Shown piece by piece: positions 1 through 5,454 of a stretch of DNA of 9,288 nucleotides. The notes below the pieces were generated by a model, which was not told the DNA's origin, made no database searches, and was given only the letters and a program-made list of their open reading frames with translations. Position 1 is the stretch's first letter. The number at the start of each line of letters is the position of its first letter. The stretch is from an uncultured Oscillospiraceae bacterium. GTDB lineage: Bacteria; Bacillota; Clostridia; Oscillospirales; Oscillospiraceae. Location: positions 1-9,288 of the forward strand of contig CAKTZN010000070.1 in assembly GCA_934635545.1 (NCBI GenBank). Direction: 5' to 3'. The position numbers and the translations under genes were made by a program.

Positions 1-711
1 GACTTCGAGACCTGCAAGAGCTGCATCGACGGCGGCTTTACCTCCGTGATGATCGACGCTTCCTCCAAGCCCTTCGCCGAGAATATCGAGATCACCAAGA
101 AGGTGGTCGAGTATGCCCATGACCACGGTGTCGTGGTGGAGGCCGAGCTGGGCACCCTGGCCGGTATCGAGGATGAGGTGAAGGTGGCCGCTCACGAGGC
201 GTCCTATACCCGTCCCGAAGAGGTGGAGGAGTTCGTGTCCAAGACCGGCTGCGACTCTCTGGCCATCGCCATCGGCACCAGCCACGGCGCATATAAGTTC
301 AAGCCCGAGCAGTGCACCGTCAACGAGAAGGGCATTCTGGTGCCGCCTCCCCTGCGCTTCGACGTGCTGGAAGAGGTAAGCAAGCGTCTGCCCGGCTTCC
401 CCATCGTGCTGCATGGCTCTTCCTCCGTGCCTCAGGACTATGTGAAGATGATCAACGACCACGGCGGCAAGATGCCCAACGCCATCGGTGTGCCCGAGGA
501 GCAGCTCCGTCAGGCCGCCCGTCTGTCCGTGTGCAAGATCAACATTGACTCCGACCTGCGTCTGGCCATGACCGGCACCATCCGCCAGTTCATGGACGAG
601 CACCCCGACAAGTTCGATCCCCGCGAGTATCTGAAGCCCGCCCGCGCCAACATCAAGGAGCTGGTACGCCACAAGCTGGTGGACGTGCTGGGCTGCGCCG
701 GCAAGGCATAA
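1..711 (+). CDS. fba: Class II fructose-1,6-bisphosphate aldolase, 5' part missing
   Basis: Cleaves fructose-1,6-bisphosphate to dihydroxyacetone phosphate and glyceraldehyde-3-phosphate (and the reverse) in cytoplasmic glycolysis/gluconeogenesis. The reading frame is open from base 1 and ends at TAA 709-711, so 236 residues are visible; relatives are a little over 300 residues, so about 70-100 N-terminal residues, including the first zinc-ligand His region, lie outside the window. Seen: the EAELG segment, GTSHGAYKF (codon of the zinc-type His at 283-285), VLHGSSSVP (second His at 412-414) and KINIDSDLR, which matches the phosphate/substrate-binding N-x-D motif of the family. The HGSSSVP variant and the C-terminal YLKPA-type tail suggest the class IIB subgroup, which is an inference. 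The first in-frame ATG (46) is internal, not a start. A two-way terminator follows directly. A tagatose-bisphosphate aldolase is the main alternative. Confidence 0.93.
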   Translation, partial: DFETCKSCIDGGFTSVMIDASSKPFAENIEITKKVVEYAHDHGVVVEAELGTLAGIEDEVKVAAHEASYTRPEEVEEFVSKTGCDSLAIAIGTSHGAYKFKPEQCTVNEKGILVPPPLRFDVLEEVSKRLPGFPIVLHGSSSVPQDYVKMINDHGGKMPNAIGVPEEQLRQAARLSVCKINIDSDLRLAMTGTIRQFMDEHPDKFDPREYLKPARANIKELVRHKLVDVLGCAGKA

Positions 712-720
712 ACAGCCACA

Positions 721-760
721 TAAAAAAACTCCCGGCTCTGCGGAGCCGGGAGTTTTTTTC
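721..760. terminator. Bidirectional rho-independent terminator
   Basis: A perfect 11-bp stem (728-738 with 743-753) closes a 4-base TGCG loop. It is flanked by an A-run on the left (722-728) and a T-run on the right (753-759), so it works in both directions. It separates the plus-strand aldolase from the minus-strand anti-sigma gene, whose TGA begins inside the T-run at 759-761. Confidence 0.93.
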
Positions 761-1559
761 AATAGATGTACCAGGACGTACTTCCTGTGTATCCAGCTAG
801 ATCGAGCGCAACGGTGTTTACGATCTCCACGACACGCCAATAGCCGTTGTCTTTTTTTTCCAGCTTCCAAAGCGCGATGCGGTCTATTCCGCCGGTTCCT
901 TCGTACCATCTGAGATTATCTGATTTATCATAGCGATTATACCCGTATTTGATCCACATTTTCCCGGATTTGCTGCCAAAATGTGCCGACAGCAGATCGA
1001 TGTGATAGGTGGTCAGTGTCTCGCCGGCATGCTCCTCACGGACGAAGTAGTACCGCAGCGCGCCGTAGTAAGAGAATACATCCTCTTCTGCTACGTTGTT
1101 CATTTCGCGCACTTCTTTCTCCGAATACATAAATGCCGTGTGAACATCGTTCAGAGCACGCTGCGCCTCGGTACGGTCGGAAATCCCGCCCTTGAACAGC
1201 AGCGCCATGCGGTCGCTGAAGGTATATCCCTTGGTGGCGCTGATATCCGCCAGATAGTCGATGGGGTTCAGCCGCAGCATCAGCGTCACCAGCAGCACTA
1301 CCGCCGCTGTCATGATAATGGCGCACCAGGTCTGCTTCCGCAGCTTCTTTCTCAGTGTCCGCAGTACACCGGCCTCGCCGACGCGCTGCTGCGCAGCATC
1401 AGCTTCGGTGACAGGGGGCTTTTCCTCGCCGCCGTATGCCGCGCGGCAATCCTCACAGGTCTCCAGATGCGCCTTGACAAAGGCGGCGCTCTCGTCACTG
1501 AGCATGCCCTCCGTGTACAGCGGCATCAGGTCCCGGACGATATGACATTCATTTTTCAT
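759..1559 (-). CDS. Membrane anti-sigma factor with zinc-finger (zf-HC2/ZAS-type) N-terminus
   Basis: Expected to hold the ECF sigma factor of the preceding gene inactive at the membrane until a signal arrives. The 266-residue protein begins with a ZAS-type zinc motif, H31-x3-C35-x2-C38. A basic linker (LRKKLRKQ, about 69-76) precedes one hydrophobic segment at about 77-95, and about 170 residues follow that should lie outside the cell. The topology is thus cytoplasmic sigma-binding head, one membrane pass, extracytoplasmic sensor. The outer domain (rich in Tyr/Trp, ending in WYIY) is not one I recognise, so the signal is unknown. The start is supported by GGAGG 9 bases before the ATG. The gene overlaps the end of the sigma gene by 11 bp, implying translational coupling. 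The terminator at 721-760 follows its stop. Confidence 0.85.
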   Translation of the reverse strand: MKNECHIVRDLMPLYTEGMLSDESAAFVKAHLETCEDCRAAYGGEEKPPVTEADAAQQRVGEAGVLRTLRKKLRKQTWCAIIMTAAVVLLVTLMLRLNPIDYLADISATKGYTFSDRMALLFKGGISDRTEAQRALNDVHTAFMYSEKEVREMNNVAEEDVFSYYGALRYYFVREEHAGETLTTYHIDLLSAHFGSKSGKMWIKYGYNRYDKSDNLRWYEGTGGIDRIALWKLEKKDNGYWRVVEIVNTVALDLAGYTGSTSWYIY

Positions 1560-2043
1560 GGCTGCTGTCCTCCAATCTGTTTTTGATCATTTTTCTGGCC
1601 CGGTGATAGGTCACGCAGGCCCAGTTGTCCGTCTTGGAGAATATCTCTCCGATCTGCTTATAGGAAAGCTCCGCGAATACCCGCCACATGAATACCTCCC
1701 GGTACGGCTCCGGCAGGTCGTGAAGGATGGCCTGAATTCGCTGGGCCTCCTCGCGGACGGTAAGCAGCTCCTCCGGAGACGCGCTGCCGTCCGCCTGCTC
1801 CGGCAGCTCGTCCAGCGGCGCAGTCCGCTTCTCCTTACGCAGAGCGGAGATGTAGCAGTTTCTGGCGATCTGGCACAGCCACACCCGGATGTCGCACTGG
1901 CCGCGGAACTTTCCGATGCTGTGCAGGGCTTTGAAAAAGGTCTCGCTGGTGACCTCCTCGGCGATATGTTCGCTACCGGAAAGCTTCAGGATGTAGCGGT
2001 ACACATCCTGAAAATACAGGTCATAGACCTGTTCAAACTCCAT
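1549..2043 (-). CDS. ECF-type (group 4) RNA polymerase sigma factor
   Basis: A 164-residue sigma-70 family regulator that directs RNA polymerase to a small regulon. Region 2 covers about residues 5-70 (DLYFQDVYRYILKLSG, then AEEVTSETFFKALHSIGKFRG and the WLCQIARN helix). Region 4 covers about 100-157 (LHDLPEPYREVFMWRVFAELSYKQIGEIF, then the recognition helix region ending VTYHRARKMIKNRL). There is no region 1 or 3, as usual for ECF factors. An upstream in-frame ATG at 2076 is possible, but the ATG at 2043 is preferred because AAAGGAGGTG sits 7 bases before it and the protein then starts at the conserved region 2 edge. It is co-transcribed with, and overlaps, the anti-sigma gene, which marks it as an anti-sigma-controlled ECF pair. 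The target genes cannot be deduced here. Confidence 0.92.
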   Translation of the reverse strand: MEFEQVYDLYFQDVYRYILKLSGSEHIAEEVTSETFFKALHSIGKFRGQCDIRVWLCQIARNCYISALRKEKRTAPLDELPEQADGSASPEELLTVREEAQRIQAILHDLPEPYREVFMWRVFAELSYKQIGEIFSKTDNWACVTYHRARKMIKNRLEDSSHEK

Positions 2044-2050
2044 TCGCTGC

Positions 2051-2060
2051 CACCTCCTTT
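2051..2060 (-). promoter_or_regulatory. Ribosome binding site that fixes the sigma factor start
   Basis: The minus strand reads AAAGGAGGTG, a near-perfect anti-16S match, followed by GCAGCGA and the ATG at 2043. It lies inside the longer in-frame reading that would start at 2076, so it argues for the shorter 164-residue product. Confidence 0.8.
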
Positions 2061-2069
2061 CCCTTATAA

Positions 2070-2095
2070 GACGCACCAGACAGCAGCCTCTTACA
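2070..2095 (-). promoter_or_regulatory. Possible ECF-type autoregulatory promoter
   Basis: On the minus strand TGTAAG (2095-2090) and CGTC (2073-2070) are separated by 16 bp, just upstream of the sigma gene's ribosome binding site. ECF factors often read a -35 containing AAC and a -10 of CGTC or CGTA and control their own operon. Here the last base of the -35 is G rather than C, so the match is only partial. The leader would be very short. No better sigma-A type promoter is visible between the upstream terminator and the gene. Confidence 0.25.
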
Positions 2096-2103
2096 GATTT
2101 TGC

Positions 2104-2140
2104 GCAAAAAATATCCGGTGCAAGGGCACCGGATATTTTG
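2104..2140 (-). terminator. Rho-independent terminator of the transketolase operon
   Basis: A perfect 14-bp stem (2108-2121 with 2126-2139) has a 4-base loop. Read on the minus strand it is followed by a run of T (complement of 2106-2111). It lies 6 bases beyond the stop of the zinc-ribbon gene and separates that operon from the sigma factor gene. Confidence 0.88.
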
Positions 2141-2145
2141 ATAGG

Positions 2146-2355
2146 TCAATCTTCCTCATAACGCAGGACGATGGCCCGGCACTTGAGGCAGCCAAACGCC
2201 TGAAACTGGATGTCCCGGCGGAACATATACGGCCCGGCCAGGTCAACGGTATCGCTGAGGCCCGGCGTCGGCTCGAAGCAGACACCGGCGCTCTGGGCTG
2301 TCCGCAGCACGCCCGGCCGCATTTCGCCGGAGCAATAGGGGCATTTCGGTGTCAT
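2146..2355 (-). CDS. Small zinc-ribbon protein (DUF6487-like)
   Basis: A 69-residue protein with two CxxC knuckles: CPYC near the N-terminus (residues 5-8) and CLKC near residues 56-59, with a GEMRPG turn just after the first. The pattern MxCPYCxxEMxxG...CxxC...YEE resembles the small zinc-ribbon family DUF6487, recalled from memory and not searched. It probably binds one zinc ion; its partner is unknown and it has no membrane segment. The start is backed by AAGGTGA 6 bases before the ATG. It begins 11 bases after the stop of the DUF937-like gene and is the last gene before the operon terminator, so it is co-transcribed with transketolase. Confidence 0.75.
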   Translation of the reverse strand: MTPKCPYCSGEMRPGVLRTAQSAGVCFEPTPGLSDTVDLAGPYMFRRDIQFQAFGCLKCRAIVLRYEED

Positions 2356-2366
2356 CGCCCGTCACC

Positions 2367-2708
2367 TTACTTGAACAGCTTGCCGGCAATGCCGCCCAGC
2401 ATGTCGGACACATTGCCGCCCTGCTTGCTCAGCAGCTCCTTCAGCATGGGGATGGCCTTGTTCAGGATGTCCTTGACGCTGTCGCCGCTGATGCCGACCT
2501 TCTTGGCGATCTTCTCCACCTCGTCGCTGCCCAGCAGCTTCTTGACAGCCTTGGCCACGTCGCTGTCGCCGTCCAGATGCTTCATCACGGAGGGAGCGGC
2601 GTTCTTCAGCACGTTGGACACGTCGGCGGTGCTGACCTTCGCGGACTTGCTGATCTTCTCCAGCATGTCCTTGTCCATAACATTACCCAGCAGGGAAGTG
2701 ATATCCAT
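2367..2708 (-). CDS. DUF937-like small protein
   Basis: A 113-residue, Lys-, Asp- and Ser-rich helical protein starting MDITSLLGNVMDKDMLEKIS. The pattern of short helices separated by Gly or Asp (SLLG, LEKISKSAKVSTADVSNVLKNAAPSVM, KKLLGSDEVEKIAKKVGIS, MLGGIAGKLF) is like DUF937/YidB-type proteins, a family of unknown function; this assignment is by resemblance. Two similar halves, each reading roughly hydrophobic-EKI-x-K-x-x-K/G-V/I-S-x-x-x-V-x-x-(I/V)L, suggest an internal duplication (about residues 14-36 and 63-85). There is no signal peptide or membrane span. AAAGGAGA lies 9 bases before the ATG and overlaps the TAA of the transketolase C gene, so translation is probably coupled. Confidence 0.72.
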   Translation of the reverse strand: MDITSLLGNVMDKDMLEKISKSAKVSTADVSNVLKNAAPSVMKHLDGDSDVAKAVKKLLGSDEVEKIAKKVGISGDSVKDILNKAIPMLKELLSKQGGNVSDMLGGIAGKLFK

Positions 2709-2723
2709 GGCTTTTTATCTCCT

Positions 2724-3650
2724 TTACAGCGTTTCCTTGATCCTGGCCGCGATCTGGTCGGCGGTCAGGCCGTATTCCCGCAGCACGTCGGCAGCCTTGC
2801 CGGACTGGCCGAACTGATCGTTGATGCCGATCTTTCTGAACTTGCAGCAAACCTTGCCCATCAGCGCGTCGGCCACCGCGTCGCCCAGACCGCCGATGAC
2901 GCTGTGCTCCTCCACGGTGATGACATTCCCGCACTTTTCGGCGTACTTCACCACGCACTCGGCATCCAAGGGCTTGATGGTGTGCATGTTGATGACGGTG
3001 ATCTCGATGCCCTCGGCAGCCAGCAGCTTGGCGGCCTCCAGCGCTTCGTTGACCATCAGGCCGCAGGCGAACACCGCCGCGTCCTTGCCCTCCCGCAGGA
3101 CGTTGGCCTTGCCGATCTCAAAGGGATAGTCCTCCTCGAACACAGGGGTGGCCAGACGGGCCAGACGCATGTACACGGGGCCCTGGAACTCCGCCAGGGC
3201 AAAGGTGGCCTTGCGGGCCTCGTTGGCATCGGCAGGGACGATGACGGTCATGCCGGGGATCATGCGCATCAGGCCGATATCCTCGATAGACTGATGGCTG
3301 CCGCCATCCTCGCCCACGGAAACACCGGCGTGGGAGCAGCAGATCTTCACATTGAACTTGGGATAGGCAATGGAGTTGCGGATCTGCTCGTAGGCACGGC
3401 CCGCGCCGAACATGGCGAAGGTGGAGCAGAAGGGGATGAGGCCCATGGTGGACAGGCCCGCGCCGATGTTCATCATATTGGCCTCGGCGATGCCGCAGTC
3501 ATAGAAGCGGTCGGGATGGGCCGCCTTGAAATACTTGGTCATGGTGGCGCCCGCCAGGTCAGCGTCCAGCACCACTACCTTATCGTTCTGGCTGCCCAGG
3601 TCTACCAGCGCCTTGCCGTAGGCTTCACGGGTCGCGATCTTTTCACTCAT
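2724..3650 (-). CDS. Transketolase, C-terminal subunit
   Basis: Second half of a split transketolase (308 residues), carrying the pyrimidine-binding and C-terminal domains. With the N subunit and thiamine diphosphate it moves two-carbon ketol units between sugar phosphates in the non-oxidative pentose phosphate pathway. Seen: the ATREAYGKAL start typical of the Pyr domain, DADLAGAT near 29-36, the GIAEANM motif with the catalytic-type Glu at about residue 56, FCSTFAMFGAGRAYEQIR contacting the cofactor ring, and HAGVSVGEDGGSHQSIEDI, the family's substrate-side loop. The C-terminal domain (TVEEHSVIGGLGDAVAD) is present. GGAGG lies 8 bases before the ATG and inside the end of the N-subunit gene; only 3 bases separate the genes. 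Deoxyxylulose-phosphate synthase or pyruvate dehydrogenase E1-beta are less likely given the neighbour and the motifs. Confidence 0.93.
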   Translation of the reverse strand: MSEKIATREAYGKALVDLGSQNDKVVVLDADLAGATMTKYFKAAHPDRFYDCGIAEANMMNIGAGLSTMGLIPFCSTFAMFGAGRAYEQIRNSIAYPKFNVKICCSHAGVSVGEDGGSHQSIEDIGLMRMIPGMTVIVPADANEARKATFALAEFQGPVYMRLARLATPVFEEDYPFEIGKANVLREGKDAAVFACGLMVNEALEAAKLLAAEGIEITVINMHTIKPLDAECVVKYAEKCGNVITVEEHSVIGGLGDAVADALMGKVCCKFRKIGINDQFGQSGKAADVLREYGLTADQIAARIKETL

Positions 3651-3653
3651 GTC

Positions 3654-4463
3654 TCAGCCCTCCAATTCCTGCAATGCCTGGTCACGCTGCTCCGCGTTGG
3701 GAGCCTTGCCGTGCCAGCCGGCCTGATTTTCCATAAAGGACACGCCCTTGCCCTTGACGGTGTGCGCCAGGATACAGCGGGGCTTGCCGGGAACCACCGG
3801 CGCGCTGAGCGCCGCCTCGATGGCGTCCAGATCGTGGCCGTCGATCTCATAGAAGTCGAAACCGAAGGCACGGAGCTTGGCGCTCAGGTCGCCCAAGCTC
3901 ATGACCTCGTCGTTGCTGCCATCGATCTGCAGGCCGTTGTTGTCGATGATGACGGTCAGGTTGTCCAGCTTATAGTGGTTAGCCGCCATGAAGGCCTCCC
4001 AGATCTGGCCCTCCTGGCACTCGCCGTCGCCCAGAATGGTGTAGACCCTGGTGTCCTTCTTCAACTGCTTGGCGCCCAGTGCCATGCCCACCGCGATGGA
4101 GCAGCCCTGGCCCAGAGAGCCGGTAGAGGCGTCCACGCCGGGGACCTTCTTGCAGTCGGGGTGGCCCTGCAGGATGCTGTGGAGCTGGCGGAAATTGGTG
4201 AATTCGTCGCGGCTGATGAAGCCCAGCTCTGCCAGAACTGCGTAATAGCAGGGGGCGGCGTGCCCCTTGCTCAGCACAAAGCGGTCGCGGTCGGGGTTCT
4301 TGGGATCCTTGGGATCAATGCGCATGTGGTTGTAGAATACGCTGGTCATCAGCTCCACCATGGACAGGGAGCCGCCGGGATGGCCGCTGCCCGCGTTGGC
4401 GATCATGGTGATGATGTCACGGCGCACCTGCTTGCATACGCTGGATAGTTCTGCCGTATTCAT
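3654..4463 (-). CDS. Transketolase, N-terminal subunit
   Basis: First half of the split transketolase (269 residues), holding the thiamine-diphosphate and metal binding domain. Seen in order: GHPGGSLS (about 27-34), FVLSKGHAAPCYYAVLAELG (about 62-81), GSLGQGCSIAVGMALG (about 115-130), GDGECQEGQIWEA (145-157) and NNGLQIDG (175-182). D146 and N176 are 30 residues apart, as the metal-ligand Asp and Asn are in full-length transketolases. Two-gene transketolases of this kind are common in clostridia, archaea and some other anaerobes. GGAGG lies 7 bases before the ATG, and a strong promoter lies at 4499-4527. It heads an operon with the C subunit and two small genes. Confidence 0.94.
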   Translation of the reverse strand: MNTAELSSVCKQVRRDIITMIANAGSGHPGGSLSMVELMTSVFYNHMRIDPKDPKNPDRDRFVLSKGHAAPCYYAVLAELGFISRDEFTNFRQLHSILQGHPDCKKVPGVDASTGSLGQGCSIAVGMALGAKQLKKDTRVYTILGDGECQEGQIWEAFMAANHYKLDNLTVIIDNNGLQIDGSNDEVMSLGDLSAKLRAFGFDFYEIDGHDLDAIEAALSAPVVPGKPRCILAHTVKGKGVSFMENQAGWHGKAPNAEQRDQALQELEG

Positions 4464-4498
4464 TGAGAGACCTCCAAATCAATTTTATTCCACATGCT

Positions 4499-4527
4499 AT
4501 GTTAATGCATTTGCCCGCTAAAGTCAA
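4499..4527 (-). promoter_or_regulatory. Sigma-A type promoter of the transketolase operon
   Basis: On the minus strand TTGACT (4527-4522) and TAACAT (4504-4499) are spaced by exactly 17 bp. The predicted start of transcription near 4492 gives a leader of about 29 bases ending in the GGAGG site of the N-subunit gene. The rest of the 4464-4632 gap shows no operator or riboswitch that I can support, and no clear plus-strand promoter for the amidase-like gene. Confidence 0.82.
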
Positions 4528-4632
4528 TGAACCGCAGAAAAAAGGTGGTAAAAAGAAGAAAAATATTTTACGGCCAGGCGGCGCACCGGCCGCAAGGGAT
4601 CCGCATACGATGAAAACAGGGAGGGGAGAGGC

Positions 4633-5139
4633 ATGGAGCTGCTGCCATATCGCCGCGCTGAGGCGGAGGCTTACGCCCGGTACTGGGCCTATGGCCGCAA
4701 TCCGGCCTTCTACGACTATGAGACCATCGGCGGCGACTGCACCAATTTCGCCTCCCAGTGCATCTATGCCGGTACCGGCGTGATGAACTACACGCCCACC
4801 TTCGGCTGGTATTACATCAGTGCCGACGACAAGGCGCCCGCCTGGACGGGAGTGGAGTATCTCCACAACTTTCTCGTCCGGCCGGAGGTCTCGCCGGGGC
4901 CGGTGTGTATAGTGACCCAGGAGCTGGCACTGGCGGAGCCCGGCGACGTGATCCAGTTGATCTTTCAGGGGGAGGTCTTCCAGCACTCGCCGGTGGTCAT
5001 TCAGAATGACGGCAGCGGCGAGGCATCCGGTGTCCAGATCGCCGCACACAGCTATGACGCCAACTGCCGCCCCCTGAGCAGCTATTCCTACCAGCGGTAC
5101 CGGGTGCTGCATATCCTGGGCTATTATCCGGAGGCATAA
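4633..5139 (+). CDS. Amidase-like (Amidase_6, CHAP/papain-fold) domain protein
   Basis: A 168-residue protein that is essentially one amidase-type domain (PF12671-like). Seen: YRRAEAEAYARYWAYGRNPAFYDY, then the hallmark GGDCTNFASQCIYAG with a candidate nucleophile C36, and GDVIQLIFQGEVFQHSPVVI with a candidate catalytic H118. The Cys-then-GD-then-His order is that of the NlpC/P60-CHAP cysteine peptidase fold. Secreted relatives hydrolyse cell-wall or peptide amide bonds. This one has no signal peptide, no membrane segment and no cell-wall binding repeats, so it may act in the cytoplasm or leave by another route. The start is supported by GGGAGGGGAG just upstream. It is divergent from transketolase. 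Its TAA falls at the very edge of the inverted-repeat element. Family fairly sure; substrate unknown. Confidence 0.8.
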   Translation: MELLPYRRAEAEAYARYWAYGRNPAFYDYETIGGDCTNFASQCIYAGTGVMNYTPTFGWYYISADDKAPAWTGVEYLHNFLVRPEVSPGPVCIVTQELALAEPGDVIQLIFQGEVFQHSPVVIQNDGSGEASGVQIAAHSYDANCRPLSSYSYQRYRVLHILGYYPEA

Positions 5140-5454
5140 AAAGAAGGCGGAGCTTGGCCGACTCCACATAAGAAAACACACGCCGCAAAAGGCAACTTTT
5201 GCACGGATGTCCTTGTTGCGCTGGCTTGCCATGCGTCAGCATGCCTTCACCATCGCGCCTTGACCCCGCGCAAAATTTGCTCTTTTCCGGTGCGAAGCAG
5301 TTTTGCCAATGAATATTTGCGATAAAATCGGCTGCAAAAATCGCCCCATACTGACGTATGGGGCGATTTTTGCGGTCGCATTTTAGCCAAATAGGCGCAG
5401 GCAAAACCGTATGTTTTCTTGTGTGGAGCCGGCCTTATTCCGCCTTCTTTTTAT
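5136..5454. repeat. 319-bp imperfect inverted repeat (MITE-like / palindromic intergenic element)
   Basis: The outer ends match in inverted orientation: 5136-5182 against 5454-5408 gives 40 identities in 47, the outermost 16 bases (ATAAAAAGAAGGCGGA) being exact. The inner ends, 5334-5351 with 5356-5373, form a perfect 18-bp stem on a TGAC loop, and weaker pairing extends it outward to about 5323/5385 with one bulge. Between the outer and inner blocks, GTTTTGCC is kept on both sides (5300-5307 and 5400-5407), but the left arm carries 117 extra bases (5183-5299). The whole element can fold into one long hairpin and contains no credible gene. No clear target duplication is seen; TA at both outer ends is compatible with, but not proof of, a TA target. 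It lies between convergent genes and probably ends both transcripts. Confidence 0.85.
5334..5373. terminator. Central hairpin of the repeat, likely two-way terminator
   Basis: An 18-bp perfect stem with a 4-base loop has a GC-rich upper half (CGCCCCATAC) and A5/T5 runs in its lower half. It sits midway between the convergent amidase-like and recombinase genes, where no other terminator is visible. The T-run is inside the stem and followed by GCGG, so termination may be less sharp than at the window's other terminators. Confidence 0.55.

Noticed and set aside
1558..2817. A long plus-strand frame opposite the sigma, zinc-ribbon and DUF937-like genes
   Set aside because: It crosses a terminator and three well-supported minus-strand genes and has no recognisable domain.
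2349..4448. A 699-codon open frame on the plus strand opposite the transketolase operon
   Set aside because: It is the antisense of high-GC coding DNA; its residues are His/Leu/Gly/Gln-rich and low complexity, with no ribosome site. The minus-strand genes have clear family motifs.
4464..4632. A riboswitch or plus-strand promoter before the amidase-like gene
   Set aside because: I could find no paired -35/-10 with sensible spacing or conserved RNA fold on the plus strand; only the minus-strand promoter is convincing.
4417..5232. Minus-strand frame spanning the amidase-like gene and part of the repeat
   Set aside because: It is antisense to a clear amidase-type domain and starts inside the inverted repeat. 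The MASQRNKDIRAKVAFCG start is a by-product of the repeat.
5136..5454. The repeat as a CRISPR or a structured catalytic RNA
   Set aside because: Only two inverted arms, no spaced direct repeats, and no motif of a known ribozyme or riboswitch.
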